Positions 17,636 to 27,439 are shown, counted from the first letter of the stretch. The stretch: 62,143 bases of DNA from a bacterium (GCA_023249225.1 JAHFDA010000004.1:1-62143), one strand, 5' to 3'. Numbers and translations are program-made. Notes: generated by a model not told the origin, from the sequence alone.

Positions 17636-18235
17636 ATGTTTACTGGCATTGTGGAAGAGCTGGGGGTCTTGCACTCAACGCAAAAGACAGCGGATGGCAT
17701 CCGCTTGCGGATTAACGCCTCAAAAGTATTGCAGGGAACCCACGTGAGTAGCAGTATCTGTGTCAACGGGGTGTGCCTGACTGCCATCGAAATGGGTTCA
17801 GACTATTTTGATTGCGATGTGATGGCGGTCACCTGCGACAAGAGTAATCTGGGAAGTCTGCAGGCCGGTGACGCGCTTAACCTTGAACGGGCCCTCTTGG
17901 TGGGTGGCCGTCTTGAGGGGCACTTTATGCTGGGACATGTGGATGCCAAAGCCCGGGTGCTTTCTGTTTTGCCTGAAGCGGAGCGTTATTTGCTGTGCTG
18001 TGAATTGCTTCCCGCGTTGCGATCCTGGCTGCTGCCCCAAGGTACGGTTGCGCTTGACGGGGTCAGTTTAACAGTAGCTGATCTGGCATTCGATTCTTTT
18101 ACCGTGGCCCTGATTGCACATACACGCCATGCCAGCACCCTGGGACATAAAAAAAGCGGTGACTGGCTTAACGTAGAAGCAGATTATTTGGCCAAGCTTG
18201 TGGTAAATTCTCTTACAAGGTTAAAAACATCATGA
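17636..18235 (+). CDS. ribE: Riboflavin synthase, alpha chain
   Basis: 199 aa; catalyses dismutation of two 6,7-dimethyl-8-ribityllumazine to riboflavin. [10 protein letters not shown] start, and the internal two-fold barrel repeat: [12 protein letters not shown] with [10 protein letters not shown] in the first half and [14 protein letters not shown] in the second. Length matches the family. It begins directly after the nusB stop and overlaps ribBA by 4 nt (ATGA). Followed in order by ribBA and ribH, so all three work in one pathway. Confidence 0.95.
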   Translation: MFTGIVEELGVLHSTQKTADGIRLRINASKVLQGTHVSSSICVNGVCLTAIEMGSDYFDCDVMAVTCDKSNLGSLQAGDALNLERALLVGGRLEGHFMLGHVDAKARVLSVLPEAERYLLCCELLPALRSWLLPQGTVALDGVSLTVADLAFDSFTVALIAHTRHASTLGHKKSGDWLNVEADYLAKLVVNSLTRLKTS

Positions 18236-19446
18236 CGGATGCCAAGCCCATATTCGATAGTGTCGAAGCCACAATCCAAGATATTGCCAGCGGTAAAATG
18301 GTGATCGTGGTGGATGACGAAAACCGCGAGAACGAGGGCGATTTTGTCATGGCGGCCGACAAGGTTACGCCGGAAGCCATCAATTTTATGATTCACCATG
18401 GCAAGGGATTGGTGTGCGTCCCGGTGACCGAAGAGGTTTTGCAGCACCTCGATATTGCGGACATGGTTCAGGTGAACACCGAATACATGCGCACGGCTTT
18501 TACGGTGTCGGTAGATGCCCATCCTTCTTTTGGCAGCACCACGGGCATCAGCGCCGCCGATCGCGCCAAAACCATTCAGATTCTCATTGACCCCAAGTCT
18601 AAGCCAGGGGATCTGGTCCGGCCTGGGCATATTTTTCCGCTTAGGGCGGCCAAGGGGGGCGTGCTGCGCCGGGCCGGGCATACCGAAGCGGCGGTGGATT
18701 TAGCCGAATTATCCGGATGCAACAAAGCGGGCGTGATCTGCGAAATAATAGATGAACATGGCGAAATGGCCCGGTTGCCTTTTCTGCAAGCTTTTGCCAA
18801 AGCACATGGTCTTAAGATCATCTCTATCGCCATGCTGATTGCCCATCGGATACAGCGCGAGCGTTTTGTGCGTAAGGTCAGCGAGTTTGACTTGCCTACC
18901 CAGTATGGGCACTTTAAGGGCTTCAGTTACTTAAATACGCTCGACAACAAGGAACACCTGGCCATCGTTAAGGGAGACTTGCGCGGCAAAGACAATGTAC
19001 TCGTGCGTGTACATTCAGAATGTTTTACCGGCGATGTGCTGGGTTCCATGCGTTGTGACTGCGGGCCACAGTTGCAGCGTGCGCTTGAAATGATTGAGCA
19101 CGAAGGCACCGGGGCGGTGATCTATGTGCGTCAAGAGGGACGCGGCATTGGTCTGCTGAACAAGTTGCGCGCCTACGAATTGCAAGATCAAGGGGCAGAT
19201 ACGGTTGAGGCCAACATTCGCCTGGGTTTTCCGCCTGATTTGCGCGACTATGGCGTGGGAGCACAAATGCTGCTGGATCTTGGATTAACCTCCATTCGAA
19301 TTTTAACGAACAACCCACGCAAAGTGGTGGGGTTAGAAGGTTATGGCATTAAAATCACTGGACGGGTTCCGATTCAGATCGAACCCAATCCCCACAACAA
19401 AGGCTATCTCGAAACCAAGGCGCGTAAGATGGGTCATCTTTTTTAG
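18232..19446 (+). CDS. ribBA: Bifunctional DHBP synthase / GTP cyclohydrolase II (RibBA)
   Basis: 404 aa. Residues of about 1-205 are 3,4-dihydroxy-2-butanone-4-phosphate synthase: [40 protein letters not shown]. Residues of about 205-404 are GTP cyclohydrolase II: zinc-site [39 protein letters not shown] and TNNPRK. Both active sites look intact, so both precursor branches of lumazine come from this one protein. ATGA overlap with ribE. Confidence 0.96.
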   Translation: MTDAKPIFDSVEATIQDIASGKMVIVVDDENRENEGDFVMAADKVTPEAINFMIHHGKGLVCVPVTEEVLQHLDIADMVQVNTEYMRTAFTVSVDAHPSFGSTTGISAADRAKTIQILIDPKSKPGDLVRPGHIFPLRAAKGGVLRRAGHTEAAVDLAELSGCNKAGVICEIIDEHGEMARLPFLQAFAKAHGLKIISIAMLIAHRIQRERFVRKVSEFDLPTQYGHFKGFSYLNTLDNKEHLAIVKGDLRGKDNVLVRVHSECFTGDVLGSMRCDCGPQLQRALEMIEHEGTGAVIYVRQEGRGIGLLNKLRAYELQDQGADTVEANIRLGFPPDLRDYGVGAQMLLDLGLTSIRILTNNPRKVVGLEGYGIKITGRVPIQIEPNPHNKGYLETKARKMGHLF

Positions 19447-19450
19447 CGCC

Positions 19451-19930
19451 ATGAAAGCAGCGCAATTTAAAATTTGTATCGTGCGCAGTTGTTTTAACCC
19501 AGACATCACTCTGGGTATGCAAAAGGGAGCCCTACAGGCCTTGCAAGCAGGCGGTGTCTCATCTGGCCAGGTCACGGTATACGAGGTTCCGGGTGCCTTC
19601 GAAATTCCGGCCTTGGTGAAGATAGCGCTGGCAAGTAAAAAATTTCATGGTGTGCTGGCGTTGGGGGCTGTGATCCGTGGTGAAACCCAGCATCATTATT
19701 TCATCAGCCATGCGGTCACCCAGGCATTGATGGACATGACACTGCATAGTGCGGTGCCGCTTGCCTATGGTGTCATCACGCCCGAAAATGACCGGCAAGC
19801 CCAAGCGCGTTCATTGGGTGCCCTGAAAAATAACAAAGGTTGGCAGGCTGCCGAGGCGCTGCTCTCCCAGATGGCGCTGTATGGTAAACTAAAAATTGCT
19901 TCAGCTCATCAAGCAAAGTTGGGAAAATAG
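19451..19930 (+). CDS. ribH: 6,7-dimethyl-8-ribityllumazine synthase
   Basis: 159 aa; condenses the RibBA products into lumazine. VPGAFEIP, ALGAVIRGETQHHYFI (with the catalytic His) and GVITPEN..QA are family signatures. Start set at ATG 19451, four nt after the ribBA stop; a longer in-frame version would lie inside ribBA. The ABC ATPase gene follows after 10 nt. Confidence 0.93.
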   Translation: MKAAQFKICIVRSCFNPDITLGMQKGALQALQAGGVSSGQVTVYEVPGAFEIPALVKIALASKKFHGVLALGAVIRGETQHHYFISHAVTQALMDMTLHSAVPLAYGVITPENDRQAQARSLGALKNNKGWQAAEALLSQMALYGKLKIASAHQAKLGK

Positions 19931-19940
19931 CAAAACTTTT

Positions 19941-21044
19941 ATGGCAGGTGTGCGTCTACAGAATGTAACAAAGCGCTTTGGCGACCTTGCGGTGGTCAAA
20001 GATTCTAATTTCGAAGCCCGTGATCATGAGTTTATTGTCTTGGTAGGTCCATCGGGCTGTGGTAAAACCACTACCCTGCGCCTGGTGGCGGGTCTCGAAG
20101 ATGTGACGGACGGACGAATTTTTATTGGCGACCGTGACGTTACAGACATGCATCCCAAAGACCGTGATATCGCCATGGTTTTTCAAAACTATGCGCTCTA
20201 CCCGCACATGAATGTCTATGACAATATGGCCTTTGGACTCAAGATGCGAAACTTGGGGCGCGAAGTGATTCGCGAACGCGTAGAAAACGCCAGCCACATT
20301 TTGGGACTTGAAAACCTTTTAAAGCGCAAGCCGCGCGAGCTTTCGGGCGGTCAGCGCCAGCGGGTTGCGCTGGGGCGGGCCATTGTGCGGCAGCCGGCGG
20401 TGTTTCTCATGGACGAACCGCTTTCTAACCTGGATGCCAATTTGCGTGTGGCGATGCGCGGCGAACTTAAAAAAATTCACCAGCGCTTGCAGGCCACGGT
20501 CATTTACGTAACGCATGATCAGGTCGAAGCCATGACGCTTGGGAACCGCATTGTGATCATGAAAGACGGACTGATTCAAGCAGCCGATGATCCCATTGTC
20601 ATTTACGACCGGCCAGGAAATATTTTTGTGGGCGGTTTTATTGGATCGCCACCCATGAATTTTTTGCGGGGCCAAGTGCGCAAGGAAGATCGTAAATTTG
20701 TGTTTGATGCCGGTAGTTTTAAAGTCTGGCTTCCAGTCGACTTGTACGAACACCTTGAAAACATGCAAGAGCGTGAATTTGTGTTGGGAGTGCGTCCCGA
20801 AGATATCCTCGACCGGCGCACGGCCGAACTGCAAAAAAAAGATTACAACATCATGAACGCCAAGGTTGAGTTTTCAGAGGTCTTGGGGTCCGAAAACTAT
20901 CTGCATTTATCGCTGGGAACGCAAAAGTTTATCGCCAAGGTCGATGCGCATATCAACCCTTTGCCGGGGGATCACGTTGAAATTGCCATGGATCTGCATA
21001 AGATGCATTTGTTCGACCCAGAATCCACCCAGGTTATTATTTAG
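19941..21044 (+). CDS. ABC transporter ATPase, MalK/UgpC family (orphan)
   Basis: 367 aa. Walker A GPSGCGKTT (36-44), Q-loop VFQNYALYPHMNVYDN, signature LSGGQRQRVALGRA, Walker B VFLMDEPLSNLD and H-loop YVTHDQVEAM, followed by a C-terminal TOBE/OB regulatory domain (GFIGSPPMNFLRG, VLGVRPEDI) that defines the sugar and glycerol-phosphate importer ATPases. No permease or binding-protein gene lies nearby, so it probably serves transporters encoded elsewhere. Start chosen at ATG 19941 after the ribH stop. Its end overlaps the convergent hpt gene by 8 nt. Confidence 0.92.
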   Translation: MAGVRLQNVTKRFGDLAVVKDSNFEARDHEFIVLVGPSGCGKTTTLRLVAGLEDVTDGRIFIGDRDVTDMHPKDRDIAMVFQNYALYPHMNVYDNMAFGLKMRNLGREVIRERVENASHILGLENLLKRKPRELSGGQRQRVALGRAIVRQPAVFLMDEPLSNLDANLRVAMRGELKKIHQRLQATVIYVTHDQVEAMTLGNRIVIMKDGLIQAADDPIVIYDRPGNIFVGGFIGSPPMNFLRGQVRKEDRKFVFDAGSFKVWLPVDLYEHLENMQEREFVLGVRPEDILDRRTAELQKKDYNIMNAKVEFSEVLGSENYLHLSLGTQKFIAKVDAHINPLPGDHVEIAMDLHKMHLFDPESTQVII

Positions 21045-21570
21045 TCAGCGGGTCGTAGGTATAGATCTCCGGAAGGTTGCGGTATTGGCCGTTGTGGTCA
21101 AGGCCATAACCCACCAGGAATTCTTTGTCCATGGTAAAGCCCACGTAATCGGCCGTGATGGGTACTTTAATATTGCCGGTCTTGCGGATCAGAACACAGA
21201 GGCGCAACGACAAGGGATGACGCATATACAATTCTTGCAGCAGCACTGAAAGCGTTAGGCCTGTATCCAGAATATCGTCGACCACCACCACCTGTCGTCC
21301 GGTAATGTCGATATGCTCAAGGCCATCAAGCAGCACCGCGCCGCTGGACATGCGCCCGATGTAACTGGAGGCCCGCACCAAGTCGTAAGTCAGCGGACGG
21401 TCAAGTCGCCGCAACAGGTCGGCAGCAAAAAAGAGACTGCCCTGCAAGGTGATAATAATATGCAAGTCTTTCTGGGCCGGAAAGTCGTGCATGATTTCGG
21501 CCGCCAGCTGGTCGAGGGCTGCGTCAATTTGTTGTTTGCTAAAAGTCAGTTTACCAGGTGCGGGTTGCAT
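21037..21570 (-). CDS. hpt: Hypoxanthine phosphoribosyltransferase
   Basis: 177 aa purine-salvage enzyme. VVVVDDILDTGLTLSVLLQEL is the PRPP-binding loop (DDxxDTGxT), with the metal/pyrophosphate loop TLQGSLFFAADLLR earlier and the VGYGLDHNGQYRNLPEIY C-terminus typical of HPRT. Converts hypoxanthine or guanine plus PRPP to IMP or GMP. Convergent with the ABC ATPase; the stop codons overlap by 8 nt. Confidence 0.93.
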   Translation of the reverse strand: MQPAPGKLTFSKQQIDAALDQLAAEIMHDFPAQKDLHIIITLQGSLFFAADLLRRLDRPLTYDLVRASSYIGRMSSGAVLLDGLEHIDITGRQVVVVDDILDTGLTLSVLLQELYMRHPLSLRLCVLIRKTGNIKVPITADYVGFTMDKEFLVGYGLDHNGQYRNLPEIYTYDPLTK

Positions 21571-21610
21571 GGTTTTTAATGGCGGAAAACACTTCCGCAG
21601 CTTGGATATT

Positions 21611-22636
21611 TTATCCGAATTTGTTCAAGGTGTGAATCAAGCGGTGCAGTTCGCCAAAATAATGGCGGTTAAAGTGCATTTTAAGGCGTGGCAGGTGCAG
21701 CAGTTCCGGCTCGTCCTGGTCTTCGTCGGGCAGGGGGGCTTTTTCGATGCGGCCGCTGCTTAAAATGGGATGGAATTCCTGGTTTAAAAGTTCAAGCTGG
21801 TGTTCCGAGATGTCCTTGTTTAGACGGAGAATCAGATCCTGTTTAACGTAACGTGACGAGTGGTATACCTTGTAAAAATCGGTTACATGACGGATGCCTT
21901 GCTGAATGTCGTCTGTCATTTTGAATAAATTCAGGTCGTCGGGTGAGATCAGGCGGTTTCCCAGCATGAAATCGTTGATAAAACCGGCCAGACTTTTCCA
22001 ATACATTCCGCCCGGTTTGTCGACAAAGACCACCGGAATTGGAACGGACTTTCCGGTCTGAATCAGGGTCAGGCATTCAAAGGCCTCGTCAAAAGTGCCA
22101 AAACCACCCGGGAACAAAATGAGCGCTTTTGACTCCTTCAAAAAAAACAGCTTGCGTGTAAAAAAGTATTTAAAGTTAATCAGCTTGCTGTCTGCCTCAA
22201 TCACTTCGTTGGCGCTCTGCTCAAAGGGTAGACGAATATTAAGTCCGATACTCAACTCCTTGCCAGCACCTTGATGTCCGGCCTTCATGATGCCATCGCC
22301 AGCGCCCGTAATCACCATCCATCCAAGTTGTGCCATCTGGCTGGCCATCTGCATGGCAAGCTGGTATTCGGGGGCGCTTTCGGGTGTGCGCGCCGATCCA
22401 AAAAAAGTCACTTTGGGAATGTGCTGGTAAGGAAAAAAAACTTTAAAACTGTAACGGATTTCCTTGATGGCCGAGTTCAGGATCTTCAGGTCGCCACGGC
22501 TGACTTCTTCCTGCGACAACTTAAGCACTGTCTCAAGCATGTTTTCAATCAGGTCCATGTTTGGGTGTTCTGATAGCAACTTAAGCAGCGGTGCCAGTTT
22601 GTCGAACAGGGCATCGATGGTTTCTTTACTGTGCAT
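21611..22636 (-). CDS. LOG-family nucleotide phosphoribohydrolase-like protein
   Basis: About 341 aa. The core has PGGFGTFDEAFECLTL (PGGxGTxxE) and an upstream FGSARTP, GAGDGIMKAGHQGA, together typical of LOG / TIGR00730 proteins that split nucleoside 5'-monophosphates (cytokinin-activating type). N- and C-terminal extensions (about 100 and 70 residues) make it longer than the usual 180-200 aa; the longer subgroup occurs in proteobacteria. Start set at ATG 22636 because the earlier ATG (22681) would overlap the divergent epimerase gene; TATAAG lies 8 nt upstream and there is no Shine-Dalgarno. Confidence 0.85.
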   Translation of the reverse strand: MHSKETIDALFDKLAPLLKLLSEHPNMDLIENMLETVLKLSQEEVSRGDLKILNSAIKEIRYSFKVFFPYQHIPKVTFFGSARTPESAPEYQLAMQMASQMAQLGWMVITGAGDGIMKAGHQGAGKELSIGLNIRLPFEQSANEVIEADSKLINFKYFFTRKLFFLKESKALILFPGGFGTFDEAFECLTLIQTGKSVPIPVVFVDKPGGMYWKSLAGFINDFMLGNRLISPDDLNLFKMTDDIQQGIRHVTDFYKVYHSSRYVKQDLILRLNKDISEHQLELLNQEFHPILSSGRIEKAPLPDEDQDEPELLHLPRLKMHFNRHYFGELHRLIHTLNKFG

Positions 22637-22674
22637 GGCAGAATACTTATACCACGGGTTATGATGAGTTAAAC

Positions 22675-23727
22675 ATGCCAAAAATATTGGTGACCGGTGC
22701 CCCCGGTTGGCTTGGAAACCGTCTTTTGTGGTTTTTAAGCCGGGGTTACGCCGAAATCCCGGCCTTGGCCAGGGTACCTGGCGACCAACATATCCGGGCC
22801 CTGGTACTCCCTGGTTTGGACAGGGAGTCGATTGCGCGGATCTCCACTGATATTGAATGCGTACCGGGCGACCTGACTCAAGCCGCCAGCCTCGAAGCCT
22901 TTTTTGACGATGCCAAGGACGCGGTGGTCTTGCACCTGGCGGGACTGATACATCCCCAGCGCTGGATCAGAGATATATACAAGATCAACGTGGAGGGCAC
23001 GCGGAACGTACTTAACTGGTCCAAAAAATCGGGGATCAAACGCATGGTGCTCATTTCGTCAAATTCTCCCGCCGGTTACAGCCGCAACCCCAACGAGGCT
23101 TTTGATGAATCTGCTCCGGATCAGCCTTATATGGCCTATGGCCGGTCTAAGCAAATGGCTGAATCCATGACCCACGCGGCGTTTTGCGCAGGACATCTTG
23201 AAACGGTCATTCTGCGTCCGTGCTGGTTTTATGGTCCCTTTCAGCCGCCGCGCCAATCTTTATTTTTTACCATGATCAAACAAGGCAAGGGGCCGATCAT
23301 CGGCGGCGGTCAGGGCAAGCGGTCTATGTCTTACGTCGATAACACTTGCCAGGCCATCATGCTGGCCATGCAAAATGCCAGCGCTGTGGGGCAAACCTAC
23401 TGGGTGGCCGACCGGCGTCCGTATTCTATGGTTGAAATTGTAGACACGGTTGAACGCCTCTTGGAACAAGAATTCAAAATGCAGGTGGCACACCGGCGCT
23501 TGCGCTTGCCGGGCCTGGCCAGCGAGGTGGCGATGGTGATGGATGCCCTGTTTCAAGCAGTAGGCCTGTATCATCAAAAAATCCATGTGCTTTCTGAAAT
23601 GAATAAAACCATTGCCTGTAAAACAGACAAAGCCGAGCGTGAATTGGGTTACAAGCCGCTGATTGATCTCGAAGAAGGCATGCGGCGTTCTATCCGTTGG
23701 TGTTTAGAAAATGGCCAACGGATCTAA
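22675..23727 (+). CDS. NAD-dependent epimerase/dehydratase (extended SDR) 1
   Basis: 350 aa. N-terminal Rossmann motif VTGAPGWLGNRLL (GxxGxxG), the ISSNSPAG strand and YGRSK (catalytic Tyr/Lys) mark the extended SDR family, near the 3-beta-HSD/NDP-sugar epimerase branch. Start at ATG 22675, 9 nt after TATGAT and without Shine-Dalgarno. Overlaps the second SDR gene by 17 nt, and the UbiA-type transferase follows: a three-gene unit probably making a lipid-linked sugar or terpenoid-derived envelope component (inference). Confidence 0.85.
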   Translation: MPKILVTGAPGWLGNRLLWFLSRGYAEIPALARVPGDQHIRALVLPGLDRESIARISTDIECVPGDLTQAASLEAFFDDAKDAVVLHLAGLIHPQRWIRDIYKINVEGTRNVLNWSKKSGIKRMVLISSNSPAGYSRNPNEAFDESAPDQPYMAYGRSKQMAESMTHAAFCAGHLETVILRPCWFYGPFQPPRQSLFFTMIKQGKGPIIGGGQGKRSMSYVDNTCQAIMLAMQNASAVGQTYWVADRRPYSMVEIVDTVERLLEQEFKMQVAHRRLRLPGLASEVAMVMDALFQAVGLYHQKIHVLSEMNKTIACKTDKAERELGYKPLIDLEEGMRRSIRWCLENGQRI

Positions 23728-24760
23728 AGCAACCATTCTTGTCACCGGAGGTTCCGGTTACTTTGGCGAGTGTCTTATCAGGCACATACAAAACACCCAG
23801 GATGTTTGGATCCGCAATTTTGATCTGGTTCCAAATAGTCCGGACATTAAAAATATTGAATACATCCAGGGCGATATTCGTGACGTTGCGGCCGTAGAAG
23901 CAGCTGTCAAAGGCTGCCAGTATGTTTTGCATTGCGTGGCGCAGGTGCCGCTTGCGCGGGACAAAGAAAAATTCCTTTCGGTAAACGTCGAGGGTACGCG
24001 CAATTTGCTCGAGGCTTGCCGCACGCAGCGGGTGCTTAAACTGGTGGCGCTTTCATCCAGCGCCATCTTTGGGATACCCTCAAAAAATCCGGTGGACGAC
24101 AGCGTGGCGCCACGCCCGCTTGAAGATTATGGCCGGGCCAAGTGGCAGGCCGAACAACTTTGTCATGACTATATGCGCCAGGGACTTGATGTCACACTCA
24201 TTCGCCCGCGAACAATCATGGGCCACGGACGCTTGGGTATCTTTCAAATTCTGTTTAGCTGGATTGCCGAAGGGCGTCACGTCTATGTGCTGGGCAGCGG
24301 CAACAACCGCTACCAGTTTGTACATGCCGATGATTTGGCCGGAGCCTGCATCAAGGCCATGGTGCGGCCCGGGGTGGCTGTCTATAACATTGGCGCCGAA
24401 ACATTTGGCAGCATGCGCCAGACGCTCGAAGCCCTGACCGCGTATGCCGGTACGGGCAGCCGCGTAAAATCTCTGCCAATGGGCCCGGCGGTCTGGGGCA
24501 TGAAACTGATGAGCACGCTGCACTTGGGGCCGCTTGCGCCGTATCATTATCTTATGTACGGGCGCGATATGTATTTTGACCTGACGCGGGCCAGGCAGGA
24601 ACTAGGCTGGCAGCCGCGCTGGTCCAATATTGAAATGTTCAAGCAAAGTTACGACTGGTTTCTGGCGCATCGCCACGAAATTACCGCCGATGGCTCGGTG
24701 TCGGCACACCGTTCGGCGGTGAAGCTTGGTCTGCTGCGCCTGTTAAAGTGGTGGTCATAA
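23711..24760 (+). CDS. NAD-dependent epimerase/dehydratase (extended SDR) 2
   Basis: 349 aa. ILVTGGSGYFGECLIRHI (GxxGxxG), LSSSAIFG and YGRAK (Tyr/Lys) are the SDR cofactor and catalytic elements. It is a separate SDR from its upstream neighbour, with FVHADDLAGACIKAM typical of NDP-sugar epimerases. Start overlaps the previous gene by 17 nt; the stop is directly followed by the ATG of the prenyltransferase (TAAATG). Confidence 0.85.
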   Translation: MANGSKATILVTGGSGYFGECLIRHIQNTQDVWIRNFDLVPNSPDIKNIEYIQGDIRDVAAVEAAVKGCQYVLHCVAQVPLARDKEKFLSVNVEGTRNLLEACRTQRVLKLVALSSSAIFGIPSKNPVDDSVAPRPLEDYGRAKWQAEQLCHDYMRQGLDVTLIRPRTIMGHGRLGIFQILFSWIAEGRHVYVLGSGNNRYQFVHADDLAGACIKAMVRPGVAVYNIGAETFGSMRQTLEALTAYAGTGSRVKSLPMGPAVWGMKLMSTLHLGPLAPYHYLMYGRDMYFDLTRARQELGWQPRWSNIEMFKQSYDWFLAHRHEITADGSVSAHRSAVKLGLLRLLKWWS

Positions 24761-25636
24761 ATGGGCAGACCTTTGATTCAATTGTTGCGCCTTCCGCAGT
24801 GGACAAAAAACCTGGTGGTGTTTTTTGGAATCATTTTTTCGGGCCGTTTGTTTGAAGGCGCGGCAGAAGTGCAGGCCCTGCTTGCCTTTGCGGCCTTTTG
24901 TGCTGCGGCTTCGGGTGTTTACGTGATCAACGATGTGATTGACCGCAATCATGACGCGAAAAATCCAAAGAAAAAACACCGTCCGCTGGCGGCAGGCACC
25001 CTTACCCTGACAGCAGCCTGGACGCTGATGGGCGTACTGTTTCTGGTGGCGCTCATTGCGCTTAGATTTCTTCCACCCGGCTGCGGAGTGGTCTTGGCGC
25101 TGTATCTTTTAAACAACATTCAGTATTCGTTTTGGTCCAAGCACTGGGTGATTCTTGACATTCTTTCAATTTCATTTGGGTTTATTCTGCGTACGTTGAT
25201 GGGCATTTACGCTATTTCGGAGACTCCTACCCTGTGGATTTTGGTGTGCATCTTTTTCTTGTCGATTTTTTTGGCCTTCGGAAAACGGCGTGGGGAACTG
25301 ATTTATTTAGCATCACCCTCGGAATACAGGCCGGTGCTCGAGCACTATACCGTCGAGTTTTTAAACTCGGCCATGTTCATGAGCGCCTGCATGGCCATGG
25401 TCAGCTACAGTTTGTTTACGGTACTTTCCGGAAAGAACCCGGCCCTGGTGCTGACGCTGCCCAATGTGGTGTATGGCATTTTTTACTATTTGCATTTGGT
25501 CATGAATAAATCTGAAGGTGACGAACCTGAAAAAGTACTTTTTCGTCATCCGGCCCTGGTCGTCAATCTGCTGGTCTGGTTTTTTCTTTTTGGACTGATT
25601 CAATACACTGATGTGGTTTATTTTGAAGTGATGTAG
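24761..25636 (+). CDS. UbiA-family prenyltransferase, DPPR-synthase-like
   Basis: 291 aa, about 8 membrane segments. LLRLPQWTKNLVVFFGIIFSG at the N-terminus and NDVIDRNHDAKNPKKKHRPLAAG match polyprenyl-phosphate phosphoribosyltransferases (NDxxDxxxDxxxPxKxxRP) more than ubiquinone UbiA. Such enzymes move phosphoribose onto decaprenyl phosphate; the epimerase-type SDRs upstream could modify the sugar afterwards, as in decaprenyl-phospho-arabinose synthesis. Convergent with the radical SAM gene, separated by 4 nt. Confidence 0.85.
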   Translation: MGRPLIQLLRLPQWTKNLVVFFGIIFSGRLFEGAAEVQALLAFAAFCAAASGVYVINDVIDRNHDAKNPKKKHRPLAAGTLTLTAAWTLMGVLFLVALIALRFLPPGCGVVLALYLLNNIQYSFWSKHWVILDILSISFGFILRTLMGIYAISETPTLWILVCIFFLSIFLAFGKRRGELIYLASPSEYRPVLEHYTVEFLNSAMFMSACMAMVSYSLFTVLSGKNPALVLTLPNVVYGIFYYLHLVMNKSEGDEPEKVLFRHPALVVNLLVWFFLFGLIQYTDVVYFEVM

Positions 25637-25640
25637 CGCT

Positions 25641-27272
25641 CTACTGTTGGGTATCGAATACGGTTAATGCCATACGCTCGCGCATTTCCTGCAAGGCGGC
25701 GTTTTGGGTGTGCAAGAGGCGGCGTAGGCCGAACTTTACTTTAAAGATCAATTCCTTAAGGTCAAATTCAATAAAGTGTGTCCAATACTGGTTTCTAAAA
25801 CGCCATTTGGCCACGGGGTGATAAAGCTTAAAACAAAAGCGCAACAACGGAGAATTAAACTTGTATGCAATATTGGCGTTGGCAAAGTATGAGGTAAAGC
25901 TGATGGCCTCAAGCTTTTTAACCAGCCTGGGCGAGGACCATGACTGATAATTCCGCAGCCAGGTGTCAAACTCCATATTGGCCCAATCCTCTAATTTGGC
26001 CGGGGCCTTAAAACCTTTTTTGACCGCGTCCTGAAAAAAAGGTGTACCGATGATGGGCAGGTAATTAAAGATCACCGTAAAACAGTTGGGATTGCTGTCT
26101 TGCAACTCGAGCGCAAAGCGCACGGTGTCGTTCATCTCTTCTTCGGTTTCGCCGGGGTAACCGACAATTAAGGTGTACTTGACCTTGATCGGGTAACGCG
26201 CCAGTTTGCGGTTGGTTGCGCGCATTTCGTCAAGCGTTTCGGCCTTATTGACCAGCTTGATCACGCGCTCGTTGCCGCTTTCAATGCCAATGTCTAGCGA
26301 AAAACAACCCGACTCGTATAAGAGATCCCATTGTTCGTCGTTGAGTTTAGACAGCGTGTCGGCACGGATGCCCAGGGTACTCCAGTGCAGGTCGCGTTTG
26401 TATTTCTTTAAGCCTTCTAAAATTTTTAAAAAGCGCGGCAAAGGTCCTGGAAAGTAATCGTCTTGAAAAAAAATCGAACGCACACCGTGTTCTTTATATA
26501 AGTAGTCGACCCGTGTCAGGACGTTTTCGGCCGAGAGGCCGCGCCAGGCGCCTTCATTGATATAAGGATCTGAACAAAACTTGCAGCGAAAAGGGCAGCC
26601 CCGCGAGGTGACAAAGGTGCAAGACGTGCGCCCGTCCTTGTGTACAAAGACGTTGTACTTGCCAAGGTCGATCAACGCGTAGGGCAGGGACGGAAGCTCG
26701 TCCAGGTTTTTAATGACATCGGCCACACCGTTGCGGCGCACAAAGGAGATGGTCTGGCCGCGCGTGCTGCTTTTGCCTTCGATGATCTCCACCTGACCCA
26801 CATTGGACCTTACGTCGCCTTGAGGTGTTTTATGCACAAGGCCGCGTAAGTCTTCGACGGACCGGCCATCGCGCAGGCGTTCAAATAATTCGCAAAATAC
26901 AAAGTCCCCATCGCCCACAATCACAAAGTCCACCAGCGGATGAGCGGCGGTTTGTTCTGGCACCAGCGTGGCATGCACGCCACCCCAGCAAATGGGCAGA
27001 TGGGGCGCCTTTGATTTAAGGTACTGGGATACTTCCAACGCAAATTTGATCTGCGGCCCGGTGATCACTGTAATGCCGATGAGCTTGGTTTGGTCGTTGA
27101 TCTCCCGCGCCAGGGCTTCTTCAAAATTGGGCGTGACGCGCTGGTCAATGATTTTGACGTCAATACCCTTGTGATAGGGGATATTGGCCACGGCCAGCAA
27201 CGACTCGGGTGGGCGAATGGACATCTCATCCCAGGTGCCGGTGTGGGGTTGTATCAATAACAGTTCAGCCAT
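25641..27272 (-). CDS. B12-binding-domain radical SAM protein (BchE/HpnJ-like)
   Basis: 543 aa. Residues 1-150 form a cobalamin-binding-like Rossmann domain (CWGGVHATLVPEQTAAHP, VGDGD). CxxxCxxC at 226, 230 and 233 (RGCPFRCKFCSDP) binds the 4Fe-4S cluster that cleaves SAM. SLDIGIESGNERVIKLVNK and YTLIVGYPGETEEE are typical of the elongator-like core. Members catalyse C-methylation, cyclisation or ring contraction in lipid and tetrapyrrole pathways; the substrate cannot be read. It faces the SDR-UbiA unit, which may be coincidental. Confidence 0.9.
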   Translation of the reverse strand: MAELLLIQPHTGTWDEMSIRPPESLLAVANIPYHKGIDVKIIDQRVTPNFEEALAREINDQTKLIGITVITGPQIKFALEVSQYLKSKAPHLPICWGGVHATLVPEQTAAHPLVDFVIVGDGDFVFCELFERLRDGRSVEDLRGLVHKTPQGDVRSNVGQVEIIEGKSSTRGQTISFVRRNGVADVIKNLDELPSLPYALIDLGKYNVFVHKDGRTSCTFVTSRGCPFRCKFCSDPYINEGAWRGLSAENVLTRVDYLYKEHGVRSIFFQDDYFPGPLPRFLKILEGLKKYKRDLHWSTLGIRADTLSKLNDEQWDLLYESGCFSLDIGIESGNERVIKLVNKAETLDEMRATNRKLARYPIKVKYTLIVGYPGETEEEMNDTVRFALELQDSNPNCFTVIFNYLPIIGTPFFQDAVKKGFKAPAKLEDWANMEFDTWLRNYQSWSSPRLVKKLEAISFTSYFANANIAYKFNSPLLRFCFKLYHPVAKWRFRNQYWTHFIEFDLKELIFKVKFGLRRLLHTQNAALQEMRERMALTVFDTQQ

Positions 27273-27307
27273 GTTTTTTGCTTACTTAATACCTATGGGA
27301 ATTATAG

Positions 27308-27382
27308 CCTGGATTATTCACGCTTATATGATTGAACCTAACACAGGCAGACCGCTTACTACTAAATCATGAATAGTGCGGG
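27308..27382. repeat. 75-bp dispersed element with terminal inverted repeats, copy 2
   Basis: Left end CCTGGATTATTCA (27308-27320) and right end TGAATAGTGCGGG (27370-27382). The right end is identical to copy 1 (314-387), the left end differs by one base, and the interior is alignable with small gaps. It lies in the gap between the radical SAM gene and the minus-strand unknown membrane protein. Confidence 0.75.
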
Positions 27383-27427
27383 ATAGTTAGGATGAGCGCC
27401 AGATTCGTAAGGATTCTTTCGAGATAA

Positions 27428-27439
27428 GCCTTGCAAGGC
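27428..27439. repeat. Perfect 12-bp palindrome
   Basis: GCCTTGCAAGGC immediately after the stop codon of the minus-strand gene at 27440-29458. It has no loop and no U-tract, so terminator function is doubtful. Confidence 0.35.

Noticed and set aside
17213-19930. FMN riboswitch for the riboflavin genes
   Set aside because: The genes are tightly joined to accC and nusB with overlaps, which leaves no untranslated leader that could hold an RFN element.
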